Shown piece after piece: positions 13,601 to 22,110 of a stretch of 24,394 bases of DNA. Position 1 is the stretch's first letter; every line of letters begins with the position of its first letter. The translations under genes and the position numbers were made by a program. Source of the stretch: Spirogloea muscicola (Eukaryota; Streptophyta; Zygnematophyceae; Spirogloeales; Spirogloeaceae); NCBI GenBank assembly GCA_009602725.1, contig WELB01000155.1, forward strand, positions 262,845 to 287,238, in the 5' to 3' direction. The notes below the pieces were generated by a model. That model saw nothing but the letters and a program-made list of their open reading frames with translations, was not told where the DNA came from and ran no database searches.

Positions 13601-16600
13601 GTGGTTATGACTCCTTGCAGTTACAAGCACCTGTTCTTGTTTAAGCATGCTTCACACTGGAAGTCAGTAATGCTTTGCACTTTGTAACTTAACTTCGTAT
13701 GACTGCAAATGTCTGCCGTTAGGTCGCTCCCCTTGCTCCTGCCTGCCGTAGAAGAAGGCATCTTCCACGACAACTGGCGCATCCGACAGAGCTCCGTAGA
13801 GCTACTTGGAGACTTGCTCTTCAAGGTCTGCAGGCCTCATAACCTTTGCTTGGCAAGCTGTCTTTCTGGAGTGGCTAGAACGTCTACTGAGCTGCCCATA
13901 CTATGGTATACACGGGTGGCGGCTATTTTGCAGGATCTTCAGTAGGCTTGTCGCATTATTCCCTAAAGTGACGCTTGTCAGTATCAAGCAGCACTAACTT
14001 TAGCTGCGTACAGCCTACCCTTATGGAGTTTCTTAATGAATTTGGGACCATTGCTGGTTTAGATTTTTGCCATTGCTTGTTGGCAGGTTGCAGGCACTTC
14101 TGGCAAAGTCATGGTGGACGGGGGCAGCGACGATGAGGGCGCCTCGACTGAGGCACATGGCAAGGCCATCATTGAGGTGCTTGGGAGGGAGAGGAGGAAC
14201 GAGGTGCTGGCCGCCCTCTACATGATCCGGTCGGATGTTGCAGTCAGCGTGCGCCAGGTTTCACCCCTGCTCTTCAATCACTGGAGGCACCAATTTAGTT
14301 GATTACAATGTTTCTGTGTAGTAGAAGGATATTAGCGCTTCCCTTGTCCTCATTGTCAGGTTTCGCAGGAGTATCAGGACATGTAAATTTAGCTAAAGTA
14401 ATACATGTCTACTTCTCTTCCGCTTGCCAGCCTGTCCCTTGCTGCAAGGTGTTTGCTCATCTGGCGTACTCCTTGCTGCAGGCTGCTCTGCACGTGTGGA
14501 AAACAGTTGTGGTGAACACGCCCAGGACGCTTAAGGAGATCATGGCGGTCCTCATGCGGACACTCATCGCCTCCTTGGCTTCGACCTCCTTCGAGCGTCG
14601 CCAGGTAACCCCCTGCTTCCAATCGGAAGCTCTTGTGGGCCATCTTCATTCCCCCTCACTAATATCAATGAGGCCTTCCCTACTTACTGCATATTCTGTT
14701 GGCATGCTTATGGCCGTGAGTCGCTCCAATAGGTGGCGGGAAGGTCACTTGGTGAGCTGGTGAGGAAGCTTGGTGAGCGCGTGTTGCCGTCCATCATACC
14801 AATCTTGGCGAGGGATTTGGACAATTACTCCGTCAGCACACGTCAGGTCAGAAAGAAGCATGATGAGCAGCGTCAACGCTTCTGTCCTGCCCAAAGCTGA
14901 CTTGCTCAAAGTGATGGGCAGAAGTGTCGCCCTCAGAGGTCAACTAGTTCAGGGCTGTATCAACTGAGGCAGCACTCTGCTGATGTCCTCGATGTGGCGA
15001 ATTGTGGAAACCTTTTCCGTGCCTGTCTTTGCTGAAGGGTTTCAACTGAGGTCTTATAGCTGAAACTTTATTGTCAGGGCGTCTGCATCGGCCTCGGCGA
15101 AGTGATGGGCAGCGCCGGAAAGCAGCAGCTGGCGGCCTACATGCCGGAGCTCATCCCTACGATCCGCAGGGCACTCTGCGACAGGCAACTCCAAAGAACT
15201 TGGCAGCCTAGAAGCTTCCGCCTTTTGACGCCTTAGCCTTGAGATTGGCACCTGCAAATATGTAATGGCAGCCTGCTGTTTGCGTCAAAGTTTTACAATG
15301 TAGCCAACAAGACAGTGTACCAGAACTCTGTGCAGTTGGTTGAGCTCCTGTTTGACGAGGACCATGCTACTGCTATGGTAGCTGAAGGCTAATGTCTGCT
15401 TCTGGCAGAGCCCCAGAAGTGCGGGAGGCTGCAGGGCAGGCCTTCAACACCTTATACAGGGTATGTGAATGATGTGCCCACCAATCAGGGGTACTCATCC
15501 TCGAGCATGTCAATCTCCTGAGGGAATGTCTCGAAAGAAGCGAATGCAATCATTTGTGATTGTAGCAGCCACACATTTTCCAATAAGGACAGCACGGACA
15601 TGTTGCAGAATGCTGGAGTGCAAGCTGTGGATGAGATTGTACCAGCGCTGTTGTCGGCACTCAAGGACCCAGAGTTCACGGATGCTGCACTTGATGGACT
15701 CAAGCAAATCATCAGGTCGGAGAAGCGCGCTTCAAATCCCCCCAAGTAGATATCCTTGTGATGAAGCTGCAAAATTCAAGCTCACAAATTCCTGGAGTTT
15801 TGGCAGTGTACGGACTGCTGCAGTGCTGCCTCAGATTCTTCCAAAGCTCGTGCAACAGCCATTCACGTAAGTGACCTTGCGCATATACACTGGTCATTGT
15901 GTACATATGATACTTCTTATAGCTGATGTGAGTGACCCTGAGCTGATAGACGGTGTTCTGTGACCAAGCAAGGTCGTGCTCACCAGCTACAAAAGGGGTC
16001 TTATGGTGTTCGCAAGTACTGCTCAGAAGACTTGTGGGCATGGCTGCTTGTTAAGATCCTAAAGTCACGCTTCTTCTGCTATCCACGTATCACCATGGCT
16101 TGCAGCAAGCAGTACGAAACTGCATCACTGCAAGTCGAAGAAGTGGAAGAGATGCATGACATAAATTTTATCTTGTCATTTACTTTTCACAGTTTGATCT
16201 AATTACTCCTTGATGGTGATAGTAGTTGACAGCTTAGCTAAAAATATGTAGCTGGTGAATGTATGGACAGATTGTTCAATGTCCGGGCCCTGGGGTCACT
16301 TGCTGAGGTCGCTGGGCCTGGGCTCGCATCACACCTCGCCATGCTGCTCCCACCCCTGCTGACTGTGGTTGGAGATGAAAGTCAGGTCAGTGTTGCCACT
16401 TGATCAGCAGCAGAATCACGAGCAAGAGCCTCATTTCCTAGTCAGAAGAAGCATTCATAGACTTTTGAGGAGTTCATGAATTTCTGAGGGGGACTCAGCA
16501 ACTTCACCACATTTGAGGGACAGGTAGACACTTACAAGCAATTACGTTAGAAGATTCCTGACGTTAGAAGTGTGTACCCCTGAGATTCATTTTTGTTGGT

Positions 16601-19600
16601 GGGCACAGCTTGAGCTGGCAGCAGCAGCGCAAGCAGCAGCTAAGGTTATTCTATCAGGAGTCGACGAAAGCGGCCTTGACATTCTTCTTGGGGAGCTAAT
16701 GAAGGGGCTTGCTGACCCCTCCGTAAGTATCACAGCGCCACCAATCTTGACGTGTTTCCACTCCCCTTGCTCTCTGGACCAGCTCTGCAAGAAGCTGTGG
16801 CTGCTCTTTGTCAGCAATTTTGATGACAGTCCCAGCTGTTGTGAAGTGCTCTGTCCTGGTCTTCGGTGTATAGCATGTGACACCAATTGGTGCACTGACT
16901 GTGCTTATCTGCAAATGGCAGTCAACCACAAGGAAGGGCTCCGCCGAGCTGCTGGGATTCTTCCTGAAGAGTACAAGACTAGATCTGGACGAGGAGCTTC
17001 CGTCCCTTCTCTCCACCCTCATCGTCATGCTTACAGACACCGACCTAGCCGCCTTGAAGGTCAGCGCCGCACACCTGTACAAGATTCTGTTTCTTTCGCC
17101 TTGAAAGTCAGCGCCGCACACCTGTACAAGTTTCTGTGTCTTTGCTGGATTCTCTGCTGAGTTCATGTGACCTATGCTGAGGTCCAACTGCATTCGTGCC
17201 ACCAAGGGCGTTAGTCTTGAATTATAAGGAGAAATGCCCACTCCAATTGCAGGCAATTTGGGACGCGCTTGTTTGTCTGACGAGCACCATAACCAAGGAA
17301 AACCTTCCCCAGTACCTCAAGGTTGTCAGGGATGCTGTTTCAACGGCCCGTGATAAGGAGCGCAGAAAGCGAAAGGTATGACTACCTAACAAAGTGTACT
17401 GTATAGGAAGCAGGTGACAAATGCCAGCTGAAGGCACATTGAGCCGATCATTAATGTTCACAACATTATCTACCTCAGTGAGGCCCTCGTTCTCTTGTTG
17501 CACAAATGCAGGCTGGCCCTGTCATCATACCGGGCTTCACACTGCCGAAGGCCTTGCAGCCAGTTCTACAAATTTACCTACAGGTGCCCACAAGCGCTTA
17601 CCGGCACTCAGGGCCTATAATGCAAATACCGCCAACCTCATTGAGATTGTTGTCGCCGCAAGTGGCAATGTTGCTAAGTTTTGCACATGTTGATGCCATG
17701 CCGGACATCCCGAACGGACCCAGTTGCCTGTCCTCGTGCCTGGCTTCATGTGTCGTGCTCCTATGCTGCAGGGCCTGATGAGTGGGTCAGCAGAGTTGAG
17801 AGAGCAGTCGGCCGAGGGGCTCGGAGAGCTCATCAGCTTGACCAGCGACGACGCCCTCCGCCCTTTTGTAGTGCCCATCACAGGGTAGGGGGCAGCGTGC
17901 CATCGAATCATGTTTGCTTGCGCCTCAGCTTTTCTGTAGCTTTCCAATTTTCTGTCACTTTTGGTGACATGACCACTGCGCAGGAGCATGTAGATGACCA
18001 TACACACTGCTCGCGAACGAGTGCGTACGTGCCGAAGAACATATACAGTCTGCATACAGTCTGTAGGGGTTTCACTAGCTCTTTTTGTTGTGGGCCCCAG
18101 TCAGACTAATTATACTGGCCGCAGCAGAGCCTATAGTAACAAGCTCCTCATCTTTGCTTGCTTTCCAGGCCGTTAATAAGGATCGTGGGGGATAGATTCC
18201 CCTGGCAGGTCAAGAGCGCGATCCTGGGGACACTGGCTGTCGTCATTGACAAGGGCGGCATGTCGCTCAAGCCATTCCTGCCCCAGCTGCAGACGACATT
18301 CATCAAGTGCCTGCAGGACCATGCCAGGTTAGCCTGGTCACAGTCGTGCTGAGGCAGCCTTCGCGTACATTGTTCGCGTGCTCAATGTTCTTCAATCTCT
18401 GTAATACTCTCCTGTATCCCTACCACATCACTGCAAATGAGTGACCCGCTATAGTATGGTACATGGACCTGAGGGCTTAAAGGCATGAAGGCATGGTGGC
18501 AGTGAATGAAAGTTTACCTTATTCTTTCCCATCCTTTGAAACCATGGAGCTTTTACATGCTCGTCCTCCTCGCTGTTGCAGGAAGGTGCGATCGCGCTCA
18601 GCGAGGGCCTTGGGTCGGCTGTCAAAGCTCAGCACGCGGTTGGACCCCCTTATTGCTGATCTATTGACTGGCATCAAGGTGAGAACAGAGAGTGATCTGC
18701 CATTGTGATAAAGTCATGTGCCATGGTTTTTGCAATTTTCAGAGAGCATAGTCGCTGCTATGAAGAAGTAATGATGTTACTCTTCATTCTTGCAAGTTGC
18801 TCTTCCAATGGAGGCTCATGAGTCTTTGAGCTCAGCATTGGCCTATCATCTTATGTCAAGCCTTTGGTGATGCTTGCAAACAGAATGGTGAGGCAGGAGT
18901 CAAGGAGGCCATGCTGGTGGCGCTCAAGGGCGTTGTGGGCAACGTGGGCAAAAGCCTGAGCGCTGCTACACACTCGCGGGTGATCGCGAGCCTGATGGAC
19001 CTCCTGCCCAGCGAAGATGACGAGATCCGGTTGCTTGCTGCACGCACACTGGGCATTGTGTCACAGGCAAGCAAGCCTTATGCTTGGCCCCTACGCGCTA
19101 TTGCCTTGAGATCTTTCTTGGCTCATCCTATTCATGCCTGTAAATAGCTATTGCTCATTACCTTGTGCACGTCTTACATGATCTGTTGTCTGCTTCGTGG
19201 GGCTTGAGATTTGAAACTCATGGTACGTTGCTAGCCTAAGCCTTCCACGACGGCGGCCGCATTCTGGCCTGGGGTTTCCCTAAGGTCCATGCCTGAAAGC
19301 CACATCGGAACCCACTGATCATCAGAGCTTGGAACTCTCATGCAGGCGCTTGGTAAACAAGACGTAGCTGAAGTGGTGCAAGACCTGTGCAAAACAGCCA
19401 CCAGCCAATTCTGGAAGCTGCGGCACGGCTCAACACTGGCCCTGGCCTCCATCCTTGCCCACTCGGTTTCAGTTGTTGCAGATGACGAGCTTATAGATGT
19501 GATACTCCCCACTGTGCAGTCACAACTGCGCGATGACAAGGTACACAGGTGCTTCACTACAATGAGTCAGGTCATAGCGACCCCTATCCAAAAGCTCCGG

Positions 19601-20984
19601 TTTCTCAGATTTACTGGGGGGTATGATGTGACACGGCATGTCATGTCATCCATGTGGTTGCGTGGCCATGGCCGTGTTTCCCACATGTAGGTGATATTGT
19701 TGCTCCTGGTGGGCAGAATAGCAGGCCGCCGAGCCAGACCTGTCTCATAATCTCTTCATTGTCCATCAGGTGCCCGTGCGTGAAGCTGCGGCCGAAGGAC
19801 TAGGCCCCCTGATGCTGGCCAGTCCGAAGCTCGAGAAAGTTGTGCCGCTGCTTACGGAGCTGCTGAGGGACGAATCCAGCGATGTTCGGCGAAAGGGGCT
19901 GAAGAGCCTCAAGCTTGCTTCGAAGGTAAAGCCCGCTGAGTTGATCAGGTTGGAACCTACTCTGCTCATTGTCTGGCAAGTGATTGCCATCTCTGCTTTT
20001 CTTGTAGTCTTTTAGACGATAGTAGGTGATTGATACCCCTTTAACAACAGAGTCCAGCTTGTGGTATGTTGTTCTCACTGTCTGGTGTACAATTGCAGCT
20101 GTGCATGTACTCCAAGTTATCCATCAATACTTGCAATATGCAGCTTATGTCAGATGCAAATAGTAGGGTGACTGACCTCACAAGGATTGACGAGTCGCAG
20201 TTGACTCTGCTTGTGATGTTCAATGCTATAGTCAAAAGCGGAAGCTTTACAACCCTATCGACAGCAACTTGGGCCCGCAATGAGTACCCATGTGAAGGAC
20301 AGCAGTCAGCCAGTCCGGCTTGCGGCAGAGCGCTGTGCCTTCCACTTCTTCCAGCTCTACAGAGGTGGGCACTCGCAACGCAACATTGCAGTATTGCATT
20401 TACAGATAGTACTTGCCTCCACAAGAAGTGCATTGATCTGCTAGGCGCAATCACTTGTCCTGAGCAGCTTGGTATTGTACACCATCACGATGAAGCAGCT
20501 TGTCATTGTATCCCTGTGATGCAATGGGTAACACAGCAAGACATTCGCGGTATGACCAGCTAAGTGGTTGATGAACAGACATAGTGCTCCGTTGAGGACC
20601 AATCTCGTCATGCACGTGGATGCACATATCATCAAGTAGGGGGCATTATCTGTTTTATATTTTGTGATGCGTTGTTTCCCGCCCTTGTGTCATTGCTACC
20701 ACCTTGTAGGACCGGACGAAGTTCAAGCAGCACAGAAGTACCTCACTGGCCTTGAGTCACGACGCATTGCCAAGTTACCATTGCTGAGGTATCCTGTTTG
20801 TTGACTTTGCACACATTTCTGCTGCTCCTTTGGGCACAATTAATACATCTCCTTCTGGCAATGTACTTTTCGAACTGCATGACCGGTTGACCCATAGGAA
20901 TGCACAAGCTGCTGACCAAGTTGTCCTTTGGCTTGTCGCAGTGACAACAGTGACGAAAGTGAAGACGATACGATTGGCTTTTGA
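1..20984 (+). CDS. GCN1: GCN1/ILITYHIA, giant HEAT-repeat activator of eIF2alpha kinase GCN2 (5'-partial, 57 exons)
   Basis: GCN1 is a cytosolic, ribosome-bound scaffold. With the ABCF protein GCN20 it senses stalled or collided ribosomes and delivers the signal to GCN2, which phosphorylates eIF2alpha. Splicing 57 exons gives 2527 codons plus a TGA stop at 20982-20984. The total is an exact multiple of three, and nearly every junction restores a conserved plant GCN1 segment. Residue numbers here count from the first codon in the window. The N-terminal part of the family protein (very roughly 100-150 residues) lies upstream. HEAT repeats fill the protein; the region resembling eEF3 falls about residues 1200-1550, and the GCN2-binding region lies in the C-terminal third. 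Intron phases are 39 phase 0, 7 phase 1 and 10 phase 2. Exon coordinates are in the block entries below. Family identity is from remembered plant GCN1, not a search. Confidence 0.95.
121..196 (+). repeat. C/T-rich tract in GCN1 intron 1
   Basis: Almost uninterrupted pyrimidines (CT, CCT and CCCT units) fill the middle of intron 1. It may act as an extended polypyrimidine tract, or simply be a microsatellite. Similar tracts occur in introns 4 and 6 but not in the later introns. Confidence 0.8.
588..628 (+). repeat. G/A-rich tract in GCN1 intron 2
   Basis: A GGA/GAG-rich purine tract follows the exon 2 donor. Its reverse complement resembles the C/T tract of intron 1, so exon 2 is flanked by roughly complementary tracts. 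Confidence 0.7.
1319..1405 (+). repeat. C/T-rich tract in GCN1 intron 4
   Basis: A run of TTCCTCC and CCCT units, including tandem TCCC repeats at about 1378-1400, fills intron 4. It lies about 100 nt upstream of the acceptor used at 1505. Confidence 0.8.
1890..3229 (+). CDS. GCN1: GCN1 exons 6-9
   Basis: Exons: 1890-2016, 2199-2272, 2376-2452, 2818-3229. Anchors are [56 protein letters not shown] and [11 protein letters not shown]. Intron 7 is only 103 nt. The start of exon 9 at 2818 was chosen because it is the CAG acceptor that gives the right phase (one base completing an Arg codon) and keeps the plant spacing between the HPSR and HPLW motifs. It places a less conserved stretch, [15 protein letters not shown], in the protein, so this start is the least certain of the block. 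Exon 9 (412 nt) is the longest and contains a Gly/Ala/Pro-rich algal insertion. Confidence 0.82.
2029..2107 (+). repeat. C/T-rich tract in GCN1 intron 6
   Basis: Imperfect pyrimidine microsatellite with CTCT and CCT units in the first half of intron 6. It is the third such tract in the 5' end of the gene. Confidence 0.7.
2453..2817 (+). other. GCN1 intron 8 (365 nt)
   Basis: It begins GTGAAA and ends at GGCAG. The first half is AT-rich, the second half GC-rich. I see no conserved GCN1 peptide in it in a usable frame and no RNA gene. Confidence 0.7.
3230..3779 (+). other. GCN1 intron 9 (550 nt)
   Basis: It runs from GTACCC to GCCAG. An open frame reads on from exon 9 into the intron for about 390 nt, but it loses all family similarity at the donor. 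The protein joins VWQ to ALRKSL as in plants. Nothing else was recognised. Confidence 0.75.
3780..6367 (+). CDS. GCN1: GCN1 exons 10-15
   Basis: Exons: 3780-3857, 4736-4855, 5175-5225, 5467-5595, 5846-5954, 6210-6367. Anchors are [36 protein letters not shown], a basic linker [17 protein letters not shown], and a charged likely coiled segment [19 protein letters not shown] leading into HDHLPEL. Exon 12 is just 51 nt (17 codons). Exon 14 ends at a GC donor (AACAG|GCGTGC), which is the only end that gives the phase needed by exon 15. Both exon 14 and exon 15 have tandem NAGNAG acceptors, so starts at 5849 and 6207 are also in frame and change one residue each. Confidence 0.83.
3858..4735 (+). 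other. GCN1 intron 10 (878 nt, longest intron)
   Basis: It runs from GTGCGT to GTGCAG. I looked for terminal inverted repeats, a tRNA and a hidden exon and found none; the protein is contiguous across it (PALVCK then ILLGSSG). An old unrecognisable insertion could explain its length. Confidence 0.7.
4856..5174 (+). other. GCN1 intron 11 (319 nt)
   Basis: It runs from GTAGGC to TGCAG. It contains the perfect hairpin at 4880-4923, listed separately. No other content was recognised. Confidence 0.75.
4880..4923 (+). repeat. Perfect 18-bp inverted repeat with 8-nt loop in intron 11
   Basis: The left arm 4880-4897 is GCTGCAAATAGTGCTGCC and the right arm 4906-4923 is its exact reverse complement. 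The loop is TAAGGGCT. No T-run follows, so it is not a terminator. It is too short for a typical microRNA precursor. It could be a snap-back replication product or a mobile-element relic. Confidence 0.9.
6496..7812 (+). CDS. GCN1: GCN1 exons 16-19
   Basis: Exons: 6496-6834, 7022-7138, 7273-7374, 7663-7812, all phase 0. Anchors are [48 protein letters not shown] followed by [25 protein letters not shown] and [10 protein letters not shown]. Exon 17 is easy to overlook because it is short, but its LHDDLL...LPRPRM segment sits exactly between FVFP and LYHVLG in plant GCN1. It has a clean CAG acceptor and a GTAAGC donor. Confidence 0.88.
6855..6900 (+). repeat. 11-bp tandem repeat, about 4 copies, in intron 16
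   Basis: The unit TTATGTGACAN occurs at 6861, 6872 and 6883. A partial copy TGACAT precedes them and TTATGT follows. The first ten bases of the three full units are identical, which suggests recent expansion. Confidence 0.85.
8041..9979 (+). CDS. GCN1: GCN1 exons 20-24
   Basis: Exons: 8041-8208, 8581-8772, 9135-9257, 9479-9559, 9863-9979, all phase 0. Anchors are [73 protein letters not shown] and [20 protein letters not shown]. The 3' end runs into the region of GCN1 that resembles the HEAT domain of fungal eEF3 and is linked in yeast to GCN20 and ribosome contact. Exon 24 uses a TAG acceptor, and a decayed duplicate of this acceptor lies 160 nt upstream. Confidence 0.9.
8209..8580 (+). other. 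GCN1 intron 20 (372 nt)
   Basis: It begins GTTGTA and ends at GGCAG. No conserved coding segment, RNA gene or repeat was recognised. Confidence 0.7.
8773..9134 (+). other. GCN1 intron 21 (362 nt)
   Basis: It begins GTGGGC and ends at GTGCAG. The coding sequence continues directly from FLISRAL to ADPLLDVR. Nothing else was recognised. Confidence 0.7.
9560..9862 (+). other. GCN1 intron 23 (303 nt)
   Basis: It begins GTACGT and ends with the TAG acceptor of exon 24. It contains the decayed duplicate of that acceptor region, listed separately. Confidence 0.75.
9681..9722 (+). repeat. Diverged duplicate of the exon 24 acceptor region (other copy 9841-9882)
   Basis: The two segments match at about 33 of 42 positions with an offset of 160 nt. 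The shared core is TTGCT-TGACAATG-AGGACG-AGC. The upstream copy lacks the TAG acceptor (it has GAG), and its frame does not encode the KVES sequence. A short AGGACCTC match (9661-9668 and 9810-9817) suggests the duplication once reached further upstream, with an 11-nt indel. Confidence 0.75.
10161..13008 (+). CDS. GCN1: GCN1 exons 25-33 (eEF3-like HEAT region)
   Basis: Exons: 10161-10333, 10550-10627, 10887-11034, 11207-11329, 11513-11569, 11812-11922, 12056-12247, 12509-12682, 12898-13008. This is the most conserved part of the protein: [31 protein letters not shown] joined to [61 protein letters not shown] and [13 protein letters not shown]. Exon 26 is ended at 10627 because this joins LFEP directly to YVIHVLP as in the family; a second in-phase donor at 10649 would add seven residues. 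Exon 27 ends at a GC donor (CAAG|GCAAGC). Exons 25 and 32 use TAG acceptors. Confidence 0.9.
13275..15460 (+). CDS. GCN1: GCN1 exons 34-41
   Basis: Exons: 13275-13344, 13518-13596, 13723-13825, 14087-14257, 14482-14604, 14733-14846, 15078-15184, 15409-15460. Anchors are [108 protein letters not shown] and [11 protein letters not shown] joined to [13 protein letters not shown]. The acidic GGSDDEGAS loop of exon 37 is a family hallmark. Exon 40 ends at a GC donor (ACAG|GCAACT), with no GT nearby that would fit the phase. Exons 36 and 39 use TAG acceptors. Confidence 0.89.
15609..17583 (+). CDS. GCN1: GCN1 exons 42-48 (part of C-terminal GCN2-interaction region)
   Basis: Exons: 15609-15715, 15807-15866, 16271-16385, 16609-16722, 16922-17059, 17253-17375, 17512-17583. 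Anchors are [23 protein letters not shown] joined to [62 protein letters not shown] and [16 protein letters not shown]. In yeast the segment that binds the RWD domain of GCN2 lies in this C-terminal third and depends on one arginine; I cannot place that arginine here with certainty. The last bases of exon 46 and its donor are tandemly duplicated in the following intron. Confidence 0.89.
15867..16270 (+). other. GCN1 intron 43 (404 nt)
   Basis: It begins GTAAGT, a strong donor, and ends at GGACAG. The split Thr codon joins QQPF to LFNVRALG. No RNA gene or repeat was recognised. Confidence 0.75.
17051..17144 (+). repeat. 47-bp tandem duplication spanning the exon 46 donor
   Basis: Copies 17051-17097 and 17098-17144 match at about 43 of 47 positions. 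The first contains the end of exon 46 (GCCTTGAAG) and its GTCAGC donor. The second repeats both, with GAAA in place of GAAG before GTCAGC. It leaves a second potential donor at 17107. Confidence 0.92.
17772..20984 (+). CDS. GCN1: GCN1 exons 49-57 (C-terminus and stop)
   Basis: Exons: 17772-17884, 18169-18327, 18582-18678, 18884-19066, 19346-19540, 19770-19925, 20232-20364, 20710-20788, 20942-20984. Anchors are [92 protein letters not shown] and [20 protein letters not shown]. The last exon encodes the acidic Ser/Asp/Glu tail [14 protein letters not shown], then TGA, like the plant tail and with possible CK2-type sites. Exon 52 ends at a GC donor (ACAG|GCAAGC). Exons 55 and 56 use TAG acceptors. 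The exon 55 start at 20232 gives exactly the plant spacing between the ASK and VKD motifs. Confidence 0.89.
19926..20231 (+). other. GCN1 intron 54 (306 nt)
   Basis: It begins GTAAAG and ends with a TAG acceptor. Reading through the donor gives VKPAELIR, which looks protein-like. A second donor at 19949 is therefore imaginable, but its phase would not fit exon 55. Confidence 0.7.
20365..20709 (+). other. GCN1 intron 55 (345 nt)
   Basis: It begins GTGGGC and ends with a TAG acceptor. The split Gly codon joins FFQLYR to PDEVQAAQ. No other feature was recognised. Confidence 0.7.
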
Positions 20985-21579
20985 GACTTGTTGACGTCAA
21001 GCTAGAGAGGAGCAGTGCCAACCTTCTCTGCGCAGAAGCACAGGCTTTTGCCTGCACACTTGACTCTTGTGGATGCTTGAGGGCTTTAGACTTTAGGCTG
21101 CACATTGCAGAAAACACTCTATTCTTGGAGGAGTAGTGTCCAGATAAAGTGCACGACACAGTGGGCTACACACATTACTCAGGATGTGCAGTACAATAGT
21201 TGTAGGTCTCAAGAAGGGGTGAAGAGGGGCGCAACAAGTGTGTGAGGGTGCGACGCAAGAGCACTAGGGCACTTAAGAGAAGCGGCGAGGAGCGCGTGGG
21301 AAGCAGGCAGAGAGGCTAGACTGAAGACAGAGAGGGTAATTTGAGAGTGATGGGGTCGTCGAGGTTAACCACTGGGTCATGAGTCGAATGCATTCGCAAA
21401 TGGGTCGTGGCAACAGGAGAACGCCCATGAGTGACAACGGCTACAAGGTCGCCCAGCACAGTGCAGTACTGTCGTCTGTGTACACTTCATTTCATTATCT
21501 ACCCCAAACTGCGGCGCATTTCTCGTGTCATGGCCTTATCTAGGACTGCCAGGAGCTACTACAGAAAAGTCCTGGTTGG

Positions 21580-21584
21580 TGTAA
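21580..21584 (+). promoter_or_regulatory. Possible TGTAA polyadenylation signal of GCN1
   Basis: TGTAA is the usual poly(A) signal of chlorophyte algae. This is the first one I find after the stop, about 600 nt downstream. No AATAAA was seen closer. A single pentamer is weak evidence. Confidence 0.25.
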
Positions 21585-22033
21585 GCGCAAAGCTTTGCCA
21601 CCATGTCGAAGCAGGCCATGAGTGCATATCATGACAAGGCCCTTGCAAACACCAATTTCGTGCTGTCATGCCGTGCTGACTTGTGAAACGGAAGTCACAT
21701 GTCTTCTCATGGCAACAGCCTCAATAGAGGAGTGCTTGGACAAGTTTCACATTGCTGTGTCTCAATGAGAAGGATAATCTTCAGCACTCTTGGAGAACAG
21801 CTGCATCCTTGCAGTGCTCTTCCTTGTGAATGCGCTGCCTACAATAGGTAGCACTGCTGGTGCCCGAGAAGCGAGGAGAGCGGCCTTGGAGGGGGCGTGC
21901 GGGAGCCGAGTGGTGAGTGGGCGACTGGCTCTAGCAATGGGCGGGGAGGCGGCACCGTGGTCGCTAGGCTGCGGCCTCCAGCCCGAAGTGGGGCAGGGGA
22001 TGTTGTTGGCACTAGCCGGCTGCTTGTGTCTAG

Positions 22034-22054
22034 GGGCGGCTGTGAAAGCCAGCC
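22034..22054 (-). repeat. Retroelement tail hairpin remnant
   Basis: GGCTGTGAAAGCCAGCC is close to the hairpin at 22612-22631 and shares its orientation. No flanking retroelement coding sequence was recognised. Confidence 0.4.
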
Positions 22055-22110
22055 GAGGGCATCAGGCGTTCGGTGGCTGTGACCTTCTCCAGCCGCCTGC
22101 AAGCTGAGCG

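Noticed and set aside
16696-17256. Minus-strand open frame of 186 codons opposite exons 45-47
   Set aside because: It is antisense to conserved GCN1 exons and includes both copies of the tandem duplication as repeated peptide, so it is a by-product.
18045-18067. Tandem ATACAGTCTG in intron 49
   Set aside because: Two short copies, explained by slippage with no further structure.
20743-21159. Minus-strand open frame overlapping the GCN1 3' end
   Set aside because: It overlaps the last two exons. The peptide is unremarkable and no splice or start context was seen. A convergent gene cannot be excluded but is not supported.
21839-22107. Overlapping + and - open frames of 87-105 codons
   Set aside because: GC-rich, low-complexity translations on both strands with no family resemblance. 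The region also contains a retroelement tail remnant.
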